DNA of 64,000 bases. Source: Athripsodes cinereus. Lineage: Eukaryota; Arthropoda; Insecta; Trichoptera; Leptoceridae. This document shows, in pieces, positions 45,698 through 57,707 of this stretch; the first letter of the stretch is position 1, and each line of letters starts with the position of its first letter. The position numbers and the translations under genes are program-made. The stretch is from positions 7,998,001-8,062,000 of the forward strand of contig OX388322.1 in assembly GCA_947579605.1 (NCBI GenBank), written 5' to 3'. The notes under the pieces were generated by a model. It was not told where the DNA came from, ran no database searches, and saw only the letters and a list, made by a program, of their open reading frames with translations.

Positions 45698-47945
45698 ATA
45701 AATATAAAAATTACCTGATGTCTCGAAATTTTCGTGCACACAAAAGTGTCTCCGTTGAAAATTGAACTTTGAAAGTGGTTAATTATTTGCAATCACTAAA
45801 GATCTTTATACAATTTTAATAAAGAGAGTAAGAATATTTGCAAAGCACTGTAAAAATTTAATTTTTAAAGATTTGTTTTGCAGATATTTATTTATGTAAT
45901 ATTTTTTAATAGAAATAAATTTAAAGTAAACTAAGACAACATAGAGCTTGGCTCACTTGAAGACGATTGATGATTATATTCAGAATCTGATTCCAATTTA
46001 TATCCAGTTTTTTATTGACGACATTTGACATAATATAATATCAAAACGCATGAGTACCTAATTGTTTCGTAAGCACGACAAAAAATAAGACGCATTTCAA
46101 TATAAAAAGGATATCACACTTCAGCGATAATATCTATTACAAAAATAAATCAAAGAATAAAAATAATAATAATAATAATCAGATAGTTATCTCGAGATTT
46201 ATTCGTTGATAAAGTACTATGTCGTTTTATTATTCTAGAAATAGGCAGAAGTTAGGTAATAGGGATGATTGTTTTCAAGGGCCAGATAACTGAGTATGTC
46301 GGTTACATTTGACAATTAGCGAAATGGTGATTAAAGTAATCACCGTAATGATGTATTGGTATACGTCTATTATATCGAATAATTAATTAATTAACTATTC
46401 TGGTTGGTGTTGGAGTCTTATATCTAGATTGTATTGAACGTAGGAGTAATGGATGAGTTTACATAACAACTTACTAGTAATGGTAATTAGCCAGATAGCC
46501 AGACTAATGATATGGCAATAATCAATTAGTGCACGTGTCTCATTTTCGTTGTATGGTCTATCTATACAGGTAAATGTTAGCCCCGAAGTAAAGCAGAAAT
46601 GTAATTTTCTATGCGGAATAATGAAGTAATGGGCTCAACTTCTACCCCAGAGATATTTAAAAAGGAAAACGAAAAAGTAAAAGGAAAACTAAAACTTTAT
46701 ATTAAATTATACGCAAATTTGGTGAAAGAAGTAGCAATTTTAAATGTCGTTTTTAACATTTTGATAATGTGTGAAAAGTAGTCTGAAATATATATATAGG
46801 TATATATTACGTCAATTTGCGGCACTAACCTCGTGCGATATACAAAGCCTTGGGCGTTGTTTCCTAAAAGTGTTAGCAAACACAATTTCTTTATATGACA
46901 GATAAAGAGAGTGTCAAAAAACTTCGTCATGTACACCATCAGAAAATTACTCCTACCGACTCTGAATTCAATGGCTTATCGTAACAACCACAACATAGCC
47001 TCGTGAATCGCTTCAATACAATCCATCAAGAGATAAATTTAGTAGATAGAAATCACATACAGGTAGTAATCAATCACAAATAAAATAATTATACAATATG
47101 ATGTTACGTATAACAGAAAAAGGTTTTATCAGAGGTCATGTGAGGCAAATAGACAACAAAATAATCGTTGTGAAATTAAAAATATATCTGCGAGACAATC
47201 ACCTTATCGTTATTAATACATCCTTTGATCAATTAAGTAAAATAATGACGCAATAACAAATATTGTGGGTATTATTGATGTTGTGATTTGAATCAATACC
47301 TAAAGGGGGCGGAGAATGAATTTGTAGCGTCATTAAATAAAATGTAGATAGAAAATACATCTATCCCGATTGAGATATTTTAAAATGTAAGAATACAAGA
47401 TATTTTTGTCCTTTTCACGATATTAATAAATATATTTTTTTGTTTTCCCTATTAATATTTTTAGTTTGTTGAAAATTAAGGGTCATCACAGAAAGTGAAA
47501 TTCTTTAAAAGTCCAAGAGTAAGTCTACTACCCCCATTACTCCACAATTTCAAAAAAAGTTTTTGTATGAAGGAGTACCTGTATTAAATTTCCTTTGGTT
47601 ACAAACTTCTTAATATACTGATACACGTACCTATATGTAAACCATTATTAATATTATTACCGATGACGCGTGTAGGACTCTCTAAGTTAAAATCAAAACG
47701 TGCCAACCATTCTGATTTTACAAAACCACGTGAGTCTTGGGCTTAAACAGTCGTATCCATTCACCCACCCATTCATTCTCCTTGCTGACATCACTCCCAC
47801 TCCTTGACAGTTATACTATTAATAAGAAATTAAAATGAAACAAAGAGGTGTTTCGTAATTCCACTTATGACTATTGATATTTGATATGCGAGCTGGTTTT
47901 CAAAAACTTCCGCTCTTATCGTCAGGTAAAGTGAAGCTACATTAT
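45698..47945. other. Gene-poor stretch, nothing recognised
   Basis: AT-rich non-coding DNA with a short (AAT)n at about 46160. No family-like ORF. Confidence 0.4.
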
Positions 47946-48085
47946 AAATTTGGGTTAGTTGGAAGAGATCGCGCCTTTGCGATAAACTCGCCCTCTGTAT
48001 ATTGATTGTACTTAATTTGAATGTATACCTTTTATGTTATTCTTTTTTATCAATGTACAGTAAAGAATGAATAAATAAAATAAAT
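47946..48085 (+). repeat. L2 LINE 3' tail
   Basis: TTGGGTTAGTTGGAAGAGAT, CGCCTTTGCGATAAACTCG and GTAAAGAATGAATAAATAAA in the same order as at 9918-10056. The two are about 85-90% alike by eye. Confidence 0.6.
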
Positions 48086-51000
48086 GAAAGAAAGTGACAA
48101 ATAAAGAAAAAATCATAACATACACTTTCCCATAAGAAATAATATTACAACAGGGATGGCCAACCATGTTATAACAAAGATTAACCAGATTTTCCAGACT
48201 AACCTATGATCCATGAATCAGATATTGACTGATTAATTCCAGTTATATTTTTATACAGCTATAAATTTATTATTGACTAATTATAATTAACTTCCATCAA
48301 TAAATTAAACTTTATACATTGTGCTCTTGAAACACTATACTAAGCAAGTTTCTATATCTTTCTTTTCTGGCATTGCACCTGGTACTCAAACGATGCTGTG
48401 AACCAAATTTCTATGATACCTACCAACTTAATATTCATATTACATGAACATTCATTGCAGTGAATACCAGAGAGTGTATAAAACAAATGGACTGTACTTA
48501 CGATTTAACAATGTAATGGAATAAAGAAAAATAGTAATAGTGAAATAAAAATAATTACTTCTTTAATAGTACAGTATTTCTAATTAGAAATAAAATAACC
48601 AGAAGTTTTACGAGATGTACGACGATTGTCATAGATAAATTCAGAATTTAGATCACCTATTTTATGATTGCGTACACGTCAACTTGTGTGCTTGATAGTA
48701 TCCTATGAAGACGAAAGACGTATTTCTTAGCCCAATAAACATCATCACAGAATAAAAATGTGGATTTTTGTTTTAATCGGATTACATATAGGTACCTACT
48801 CATAAGTTGAATCACAACGTAAATAGATAACAAACACGAGATGCATGATAATGTGAAAATCCTTATATAACAATAAACTAGATGAAAGATAAAATTATAT
48901 AGAATCAGTTTACTGTAAACTTATAACAATGCAAAAAATTACTAATTAAAATTCTTTTATAATCCAGGATCGAGATTCTACAGCAACAATTTAATAACCT
49001 GAACGATAGGAACTACGGGGAGATTGTATCTTGCATAGTCTTATATTTTCATGAGATGACTCAAAAGATAATATTGTGAATTCAATACATTTGTTTTTTT
49101 TTAATATAAGTATGGTTTATCGTTCCTACAATCTTCCGAATAAGTTTCCAAGTCAATGGTTGCGTCAGTCTTGCTGCAAAAGTATTCAGGACCTCCCAAA
49201 CGCATCTGTAATCTTTTTCTCAACAATTGCAGTTATACGTTGGAGCCTAGGTTATGATCACAGTTGAGACCAAATTTTAAAAACAAATCTTTTCAACGTA
49301 TTATAAGATCCAAGCCATGTACCATAACCTGTAAGGGAAATCACCAATTCTAGAAATCTAGAAAGACCAATAATAATTTTCATAAGCACATTTTGCATGC
49401 ATACAATGTAAGGTGAAAACTGGCTCAGTCTACCTTGGTACGGGCTCATGCCCAGTTAGGTAGATATTTGTGACTTATCTTTTAAAAACTGTTTTGTAAA
49501 TAAAATAAATAAATAAATACAATTTGAAGATCTATCTACTGACGGATTCAATCGATCGAAGATTGTGCAAGAATCCAGCGCGAGCTTGAACCTTTGATAG
49601 CCTTTTGTAAGGTCTGTTTATATCTGAATTTTGAAAAGTGCAATTTGATACGATTTACTGGAGGTAAATATCCCATCGAGTTTGACAACAAACTTAATTA
49701 TATTTTGGAATTGATGATAGCAACTGAGGTGAGAGGTTCGGGTGTTTCAAAGGGTTGAAATATTTAACCTGACTGTTCTACGTTTCAAAACTGAAATCGC
49801 ATCGATGGGGATAGGTTTATAGTGTAGGTGAGATATTTACACATGTATTTCAAAGAGTTTTCCCTTCTAGTTCCCTATTTTCTTCTTCCTAATAACCACA
49901 TTTTTTAATTTCATTAAATATTTTCATTCCACGGAAACCACAAAAAAATGTACAGTAAAGAATGAATAAATAAAAAGTTTCCCCCTCAGCGGGCCGCGGC
50001 AAAATGATTGACCGTTGACCGATAAAAAGGTTGCAAGCCACTGCTCTAAATTACCCCGTACAGTGTGCTGTAGTGGTGAAACAATTCAAAAATCATTCGA
50101 TGCTTTGCGTCATATTTATTTAATGTCTTTTATGTGGCATGTCCGACAATACGTCACAACACTGAACACGTAAATCACGACAATAATTCTGCATGTGTGT
50201 TCAATTGGTCATAGCGTAACATAACTATTTCTGTTACTGCAAGAAGTTCAGTGTTGCGGTAATGTGGACTGATTACAGTGAGTAGGTATACAACACTTTA
50301 TTTCATTTATAAGTCAAGCTCGTTGTACCTACAATATCACACGGAGATACAATGATCACATAGACATCTGAATTCCCCATTTAATCTCTTTACTATTCCA
50401 GGAGTTTTATCATTTCTAAGAATATAATAAACAAAATTACGGAGATACCTAATACATAACTTTATATATACGTCACATTATACCGTGAACAAAGTTCAAA
50501 AAAGTAGGCTACTGGATCAACTCAACAACAATGATAAATAATACATTCGTACAGGCTGAATCAACATGGAGGAACGAGGACATAAGGAAGCAGACAGCTT
50601 AGGTGTCATGAAAAAAAGATTGGATGGAAGAAATTAATTAATTACCCCGAAAGGAAACTGTAAACATATCCTGAAAAGGAAAGTGTCAAGGGAAACCATC
50701 ACTATAAAAGGTAACAAACCACTTGTGAGTTATGGAACAAACTTCGAATCCAGTTTGCGTGACTGTAACACTACCAGTCCGTGTCACATTATATTGAAGT
50801 ATCCTCAGTCATGTATCTAAGTAATATTTTTGTCCAATGGAAAAATAAGACGAGTTTCAGCTGAAAAATAAAATCGACTTGTTTCAAATTTTCAGTAAAC
50901 CTATAAGGACACCCTGAATTTTAAGAGAACATCAAGGAAAATGTATTCAATAACAAATCTGTAAGAAAAATTTAGATACTGACAAAGTCAAAACATGTAA

Positions 51001-51404
51001 CTATATAATGCAAAGCATTAACATAGTCTCAACGATTGAATTTCTCAGAAATTGCCACATACCTCCATACATAATAATATATGTTTTCAATATTGCTGTC
51101 ACTTATCTTCAGAGATAAAGACAACCTCAATAAATACCTAACAGTGTGTAAGATATAATAATATTTATATAAGTAGGTTGTAAACAAAACTATGTAATTA
51201 GTGGACACTACATAATATCTATGTACCGCACTTCGTAGCATAATATATGTAGGTAAATAAACAAACCACATTGAAACATTCTAAGAAAATCGTCACAACA
51301 AATCAATCACGCTACAGGAATGTGACCAGATATTATTATGTTACGTTAATGCGCTCTAATAAAATATTCATCATTAATATTATTATGTATTATCGCTTGA
51401 TGAC
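48086..51404. other. Gene-poor stretch
   Basis: No gene recognised. Two further A-rich LINE-type ends are visible: GTACAGTAAAGAATGAATAA at about 49949-49968 (as in L2) and an (AAAT)n run at about 49495-49520. The rest is AT-rich DNA without clear repeats. Confidence 0.4.
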
Positions 51405-51670
51405 CTATCTATACCCTCACACCGTATCCCAAGTTGGGTAGGCAGAGAGAACAGAACACCATATTGATCTATCCTTATACAATTCCTTCGCTTATTCTAC
51501 ATTATTTATACAATTTCTCATACAAGCATTCGATTTCTTTTATTTAACATAAGGTCGTCTTTGAGAACTTGATTCCCGTAATCAAGCAACATGGTTCTCG
51601 GACACCTACTCTTCTTAAAACCTCCCCTTTCAGATAAGTTTATTCTATTTGTCATTTTTTCCTCATCGTT
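51405..51670 (-). repeat. LINE 3' end, decayed (7110-8690 family)
   Basis: TCTATACCCTCACACCGTAT, GTTGGGTAGGCAGAGAGAAC, CATATTGATCTATCC, and ACCTACTCTTCTTAAAACC-type sequence follow the reverse of the LINE 3' coding end with many substitutions. Confidence 0.65.
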
Positions 51671-51809
51671 AATCAATTTTTCAGATTTCAATCAAAGTAA
51701 AAATCTGAAGTTTGGATTATAAAAACCGTAATGAGTCGGCAGCCGGATTCCATCAATAAAATAATTATAATTGTATCAATATAACATAAAATTCGATGTA
51801 TTCGAATAG

Positions 51810-51990
51810 TCGTTTTTTTTTTTAAAGATATATCTGGGTTTTGTTATAAACCCAAATACAACTTTATACACCTTCCACAGTAAGCTAAAAGCTTGTGTCG
51901 TGAAAGGGGAGTTTGCCGGCACCTGGGATCGAACCGCGGACCCCTTGTTCAAGAGGCCGAGACTCTACCTCCAGGCTACCGACGAAGTTG
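51810..51990 (-). repeat. tRNA-derived SINE (family S1), fullest copy
   Basis: On the minus strand it starts with the tRNA-like head GGTAGCCTGGAGGTAGAGTC and B box GGTTCGATCCC. The body (AAACTCCCCTTTCACGACAC, CTTTTAGCTTACTG, GGGTTTATAACAAAACCCAG) and a T/A-rich end follow. Partial relatives are at 33943-34010 and 34478-34570. Confidence 0.7.
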
Positions 51991-53900
51991 TTACTTCAAA
52001 ATCCCTCATGATACGGAACACTTAAATAAAATAGGTAATTCATATTCATAAAAAAATAATCGTGATGTTATTTAATTGGATTGGATACATGAACAAAATG
52101 CATAATAATTTATTATGTAGTTTGGTTAATATCACTCAAATCACGTTGTCAAAGCGCGTCACTGACGTAAGGCCGGGTAGTCAACAGGACAGGGGGCAGG
52201 GTGACTAAAATTATGTACCTATGACGTAAGTCGTATTAACTTGCGCTTTACCCTCTTCTCACAACTATGTAGCATTACTATGTGTGTATAGGTACCTATG
52301 AATCATAGCACGGTATCCACTGATTAAGTATTTAGACGAGCTGTTGTATCACAGCAAGTGGCTGGCTATTGTATAATATTATAAGAAGTCGAGCGATCGA
52401 TACAAATTAACTTTTAGCGAACAACTCAGGAAATTGGTATAAAAATAACTATACTGTAGAACGGGACGCAAAGCAAGTAGGTCACTTGTAATCATTTCTA
52501 TAGATTGCGATTAAATTAAGTACATACATAAGTGCTTCAGGCGGGAAGGCAAAGATTTTAAACCGTACATTAATATCCTAATACGTATGAAGTAAGAATG
52601 TGAGATGAAAAAGGTAATGCAACGACCTTCATTTATTCAAGGATATGAAAAGACAAACATCGACAGAAGTCCTTAAACAATCGATAGGTAATTATGGACC
52701 ACAGTTGTTATAAATAAAAATGGCTGTAAAAAATTAAAATAACCTTTATCGCCCCAAAAATTCTGTAGGTAAATGGCGGGTTTACGGCGGATTTATTAAT
52801 TACCGGATCATGTACATTAAATCTTAAGACAACAAATTTCGTGGATTCTTGTGCTTACGGAATAGCGCAGAGTGCCTAAAAAGCTTAACGATTGTTACGA
52901 AAGCAAAGAAAAATAACACGGTAACATAGAAATAGAAGTACCTATAACTTTATATTTCATACAGACACTATCAACATTTGTATACTCTACATAAAAAAAA
53001 ATATTCTATTATTCTTATATAATAATATACTGATAAGACCCGCGACCTCGCGAACTTGTAGATATCTGCAAAATGTTGGCAAAGACATTTTAGATAGCAA
53101 AAATGAAATATCCTATCTCCACATTTACAACAACTTATCGTGCTTATTACTGTGAATGTTATATACAGACACAACTTACTAGATACCTTACCTTGCACGT
53201 GCCGATTTATGCTTCAAATATACCTAGTAACCTATGAAGAGCTCTCTGTCTTAGGTGAAATAGATTGTAAAGATAGGTGACAATAATGATATTGTAAAAA
53301 TATTTTCCTTATTTAAGTCGGTGTCTTCGCATACCAAAACCGACCGGTTATCTAAATGGATGTGGAAATCCCATTACACAATCCCGAAAGGCACCTACCT
53401 ATTACAGTGACCATAGAATTATAATTTTTTGATCTATTTAGGTATGTCGTCATTAACATAACTCTCGAAGTTGCAAATCCTTGCGGTCTTCTGATGGACC
53501 ATAATGCTCCCTCTAGGTATCTACTGTGTTAAAATACAATCTGACATTTCAATGTACAAACCTCTATACGTAGCGACAATCATTTTATCAAATATGATCT
53601 ACTTTAAAAAATAAGTACCAGACTCAATTCAAGATACCTACGTGATACATGTCAGTTATCAACAAGAATACATTGCTTATATAGATTTAGTGGTAAGAAT
53701 TATTCTTTTCCACAATAAATTATAAACATGTATTATTGTGAAACTATTGAGGAAACAGATAATTTACGAAATCTCTCATAAATACTAAATTTACACTACA
53801 TAGGGCACATCGCACTAAAGTAGTCGAAACTACAGAAAATGTCTTAAATTTATTCTATAGATTCAGGGAATAAAAACATGAAAACCTGGAAAAAGTAATT
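51991..53900. other. Gene-poor stretch, nothing recognised
   Basis: AT-rich non-coding sequence with scattered TACCTA words. Short open frames show no family likeness. Confidence 0.4.
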
Positions 53901-53904
53901 ATGA

Positions 53905-54103
53905 CTGGGGTTGTAGAAGGGAGGAGGGGAAGGGGCAGAGTGCCAATAAGATGGAGCGACCAAATTAAGGAGGCCACACAGAACTCACTACACGGGGCCT
54001 TGAACATGGCGGAGGATTGCTCAACATGGAGACAGATGGTCTACAGAACGAAGCATGATGGTCACGATCCTTAGGATTGAGGGACCGACGGAGATGATGA
54101 TGA
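53905..54103 (+). pseudogene. 3' end of another LINE's ORF2
   Basis: The plus-strand frame reads MTGVVEGRRGRGRVPIRWSD, then NMAEDCSTWRQMVYRTKH, and stops after GHDP. RGRGRP-x-RW followed by W-x-x-x-V is the usual end of RTE/Jockey-type ORF2. A (GAT)n-type tail (GATGATGATGAT) follows. All upstream RT domains are missing. Confidence 0.6.
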
Positions 54104-54104
54104 T

Positions 54105-54185
54105 CGACGTTGACTGATGTCTAATCTTGTATCGACGTTGACTCATTTCTAATCTTTCCACAAGATTAGACATCAGTCAACGTCG
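54105..54185. repeat. 25-bp inverted repeat plus partial direct repeat
   Basis: CGACGTTGACTGATGTCTAA (54105-54129 arm) is mirrored at 54161-54185. The loop holds a diverged direct copy (CGACGTTGACTCATTTCTAA). It starts exactly at the tail of the LINE end. Confidence 0.75.
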
Positions 54186-54569
54186 TACGTAGTTTGAATG
54201 AACAATAATTATGAAATGTACCACAATGTACTAATGATCCACTCTGCGCATACATAAATGCTATACATTGATAATAAATAAAGCAGTAATAATGAGAACT
54301 AAAAGAGCCGATACGGGGGCTGACAGTTAAAAGACGTCACACTTCACTGACCGAGGCCATGTGGCATCACAATAATGAGATAAACCCACGTCTAACCTAT
54401 GAAAAGACAACGATAAATCAATACACAGTTACTCAAATGCTATTATCGCATTCAAACAATGGTTGTCACTTCCATGATACTTATCTAGAAAAGAAAATGC
54501 CCTCTTAGGATGAGGTTGAAGGCGTTAATGTTATATGCATAATCTTTGATGTGCAATGTAATCTGCATT

Positions 54570-54650
54570 GAGGTGGCCGGTAGCCTGATAGCGCATTCTC
54601 AGACTTTCAATCGAGACATACCGAGTTCAATTCATTTCGCTTTAAACTAC
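54570..54650 (+). repeat. Degenerate tRNA-like SINE head
   Basis: GTGGCCGGTAGCCTGATAGC, then CGAGTTCAATTCATTTCG, resemble A- and B-box spacing of tRNA-derived SINEs. Heavily mutated. Confidence 0.4.
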
Positions 54651-54870
54651 TCCTACATACCTAATTCACTTTCACGATAAAACATATTACTTACTATGAG
54701 GATGTATGGGGTCTATTTGGGTAATATAAAATCCAGGGACGTTTTTTAAAAACTCACAAAATAAGATCATAATTCGTCTATTCCAAGGAGTTTTATTTCA
54801 TACGATCGTTATAATTATATATTTTTTCTTAATGACAGTAATATCATAAAAAAAGTTAAAATAATATGAA

Positions 54871-55743
54871 TTACATGGTCTTTTGAATATTTTCGAGTAA
54901 CATTTGCATTCTGTCTTTCATGACAGGTTGTCCGGTTTTGGTTTTCTTGCTTAGTTTCTTAAATCTTTCCGCTTTCTTCGCTTTATATTTAGCTATAGCT
55001 TCTTCCTTTTCCTTTGCAACTCTAAGTTTTGCCTCTTTCGCAGCTATTTTTTCCTCTTTAAGCCTCTGCATTTCTTCTTTAACTTTTCTGAATGGTTTGA
55101 TTTTACTGTTTGGATTTGTATCACCTGTCGACTTTTTATTTTTGTCCTTACCAAATTTTTGCTTCATCTCCTCTAACCTATCTGGATTTAATACATAATG
55201 TATTTTGTCATCTGTTTCGTCTACACCTTCATCATCCTCATCAAACTTAAACGGTCTATATTTGCCAGACATTGGATCCTTCTTTATATCATTGTAGTAC
55301 TTTTTGAGAACTTCTTTACGTCTCTTATTTTCCCACTGATCTAATTTATATTTGTTGCTATACTTTTTCATTCTGTATAACTTTTTGTCAAAATGTTTCT
55401 TTATTTTTCCATCTTTAACACCATGCACCTCACGAGCATCGTCATTTTCTTGAGCATTGGGCTTAAAATTGTTTGTTTTATTTTTACCAAAAGCACCTTT
55501 GACTGGTTTAAATTCTTTCTTATAACTCTGAGACTCATTATTTTCACGATTTGTAGAATTAAAATTATCTGACCTGCTCTTCATAAAGCCTTCCTTGAAA
55601 TTCTTCTTAAAACCTATAGCGTCATCCTTTTTGTTCATCATACTTTTGGGTGCACTTTTCTCCTTGTTAGTGAATTTCGACTTGAAAAATCCCCTTTTGT
55701 TACCTTGTTCCTGAAACGCACTCTGCTTAAAAAATGGATCCAT
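54871..55743 (-). CDS. CCDC59: CCDC59/TAP26-like rRNA-processing protein
   Basis: Single-exon 290-aa frame starting at the first ATG (55743, MDPFFKQSAF). The open frame continues 8 codons upstream without an ATG. Composition is very Lys-rich (nuclear/nucleolar type). A conserved middle block reads KKHFDKKLYRMKKYSNKYKL, then WENKRRKEVLKKYY. A long charged coiled coil follows (about 205-260), and the ending KKTKTGQPVMKDRMQMLLENI fits the diagnostic C-terminus of the FYV7/TAP26 family (KKT-x-x-GQP, then M-x-x-LL-x-x-I). In yeast FYV7 acts in 18S rRNA processing; vertebrate TAP26/CCDC59 is nucleolar and binds TTF-1. A minus-strand AATAAA at 54797-54792 lies about 75 nt past the stop. The N-terminal half is poorly conserved, so the assignment rests on the C-terminal motif. 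Confidence 0.8.
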   Translation of the reverse strand: MDPFFKQSAFQEQGNKRGFFKSKFTNKEKSAPKSMMNKKDDAIGFKKNFKEGFMKSRSDNFNSTNRENNESQSYKKEFKPVKGAFGKNKTNNFKPNAQENDDAREVHGVKDGKIKKHFDKKLYRMKKYSNKYKLDQWENKRRKEVLKKYYNDIKKDPMSGKYRPFKFDEDDEGVDETDDKIHYVLNPDRLEEMKQKFGKDKNKKSTGDTNPNSKIKPFRKVKEEMQRLKEEKIAAKEAKLRVAKEKEEAIAKYKAKKAERFKKLSKKTKTGQPVMKDRMQMLLENIQKTM

Positions 55744-56194
55744 CCCACTGCCACTTTGTTCCGGCACGATGTTTGTTTCAGACTAGACCCTTCACACTAA
55801 CTCTAGACAGCAAGCAACCTATAACAATGAAAGAGCGTGTTCCTGTATATATCTACCAGTCAACGGACCTGATTCAAAAGAATTAACCAAGCCTCTTGGA
55901 AATGTGATAATTCTAAAGAACCAGAAAACATGATTCAAAATAAATTTGCGAGATAAACCTCACGTTCAAAACAAGACATGGTTATTTTCCACAACAGACT
56001 AAAACCACATGAAATATTTTTAGAATTTTTCACGATAAAAATAGTTATAACGTTTGGACACGCTATTTCAGTAGAGATTGGCTAGATCAATATAATTAAG
56101 GTGTTCTTGTATAAACTAAAACAAACGAAAAATATCACCGTTAAGTCATAATATATAAGAAATGGAAAAAGTATAAAAAGGAATGTTCCATTTT

Positions 56195-56320
56195 AAAAGC
56201 TATTTGAAAGAGTCTCCCACTCTTATCCGTAAATTTTCGAGTAAGGTGTTCGAAAAAATAGACATTTTATATTTTAAATTCAGCGATGAGTTTGCCACCC
56301 ATCCTGAATGACTGATTTTT
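56195..56320 (-). repeat. R1 interspersed repeat, reverse orientation
   Basis: GTCTCCCACTCTTATCCGTA, GGTGTTCGAAAAAATAGACA and GCCACCCATCCTGAATG are the reverse complement of the R1 consensus order. Confidence 0.55.
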
Positions 56321-56896
56321 TGTTTGCACGGAGAGAAACTTTCATCATAAGTATAGCTTATTATTTTATTTCGACATATCACACTAATAGAAAAGTACAG
56401 AATACTAGCTTCAACTTAATACGAGGTATATGGGCATTTTCAGATTTTTTTTGCTATGAGTATAACGTACGCGTCTCGAGAATTCAAAATTGTTTCTTAA
56501 ATGACCAATTATTTCAGTTTTGCCCGAAATCACAATTATTGATAAAATGATGATTTTTTTCTTAGTTAAGCATAAAAATAACAGGTAACTATTTAAATTT
56601 TGCAAGTTAATGTGTAAATCGTACCTCTCAACTTTAACAACAAAATTATATTTGTCTGCCCATTATATTCACAGGTTTTATGACTTCATTTAAAACTTGA
56701 TTGTCTCTAAATTCAGTAAAGTCCCATAAAATATCATAAAGCAAACCAGAAATATGTTAAATATGTATTTTTTTCCTGTCCTTCAAATCACAAAAAGTGG
56801 AATTCCTATTACGTCACGGCCATTCTAAACCTCTGTTTTACTTATTTTGGTCAAATCGAGTGTCGATTATAATTAATGGCAACGTTATATTAGTCT

Positions 56897-57013
56897 ATGA
56901 ATGCCGTTATATTGTGTAAAAACGTCGGTTGTGCAGATTCTTGTGACGGAACTGGTCCACGTAGTTGCTCACTAAAATTGGTGTTCCATTACGAACGCAG
57001 ATTTCTAAGGTAA
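56897..57013 (+). CDS. Possible short Cys-rich first exon (uncertain)
   Basis: 38 codons from ATG 56897, with five cysteines (LCKNVGCADSCDGTGPRSCS, where the last two lie close together). The frame ends at a consensus donor AAG|GTAAGT (57009/57010), which overlaps the stop codon. If spliced, it could be the start of a gene or of an older transposon's protein. No second exon was identified. Not recognised; could be chance. Confidence 0.2.
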   Translation: MNAVILCKNVGCADSCDGTGPRSCSLKLVFHYERRFLR

Positions 57014-57707
57014 GTTAAGAGTTTTATTTGTTTCTTTTGGACTCTAATTACATATTAAATATTGTTCATTTTGAATTTCAAGTCGAATCCATCTTTATAT
57101 TCACTAACAAGGTGTAAACATGTGGATGAACAGAGATCGATACTAATACGTCACGTCCATTACGTAACGTTATGTATTGGTGGAAAAAAACTGTCACGTA
57201 ATGGAATTGTAAAGCCTAGCTTACATTGAATATTTTAATCTTCCGACTTTATTAAAAGATGTTAATAATTATTATGATGGCTTTATGATGTCCAATATAT
57301 TTATTATTATGAAAACAGTTCAAGTGATTGCTAGTAAATCATAATTCAGTACGTCAGGCCAATCAAGTGTAACAAAAACGACAAATGCTACCCCCGATTC
57401 TATTTCATTTTTATGCCGGCTGTACACTCTCGCCGAGACACCCCGAGACATGCCGAGTGCGAGAGTGTACATGGTAGCTCTCGGCTCGCCTCGGGGTGTC
57501 TCGGACATACTCGTCCGCTCTCGCTCCCGTGTCGGTTTTTGTGCCCGAGTCAAAGGGTCTCGGCATGTCTCGCGAGGAACGGCGAGAGCATTGATGTACA
57601 CTCTCGCGTGCTTCAGTGCACGAACAGCAAGCGACCGTGCTGCACGTGTCAACTTTTCTAATTTGCGGTACGTGTATAAACGTAGTTATCTGCAAATTTA
57701 CCTTGGT

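Noticed and set aside
55744..55767. Eight extra codons upstream of the CCDC59-like ATG
   Set aside because: The frame is open but starts with GTG, with no ATG. Eukaryotic start chosen at 55743.
57320..57695. Arg/Ser-rich open frames on both strands at the Harbinger left end
   Set aside because: They translate the CGAGAC/GTACACTCTC repeats of the terminal region. Low complexity, both strands open by composition.
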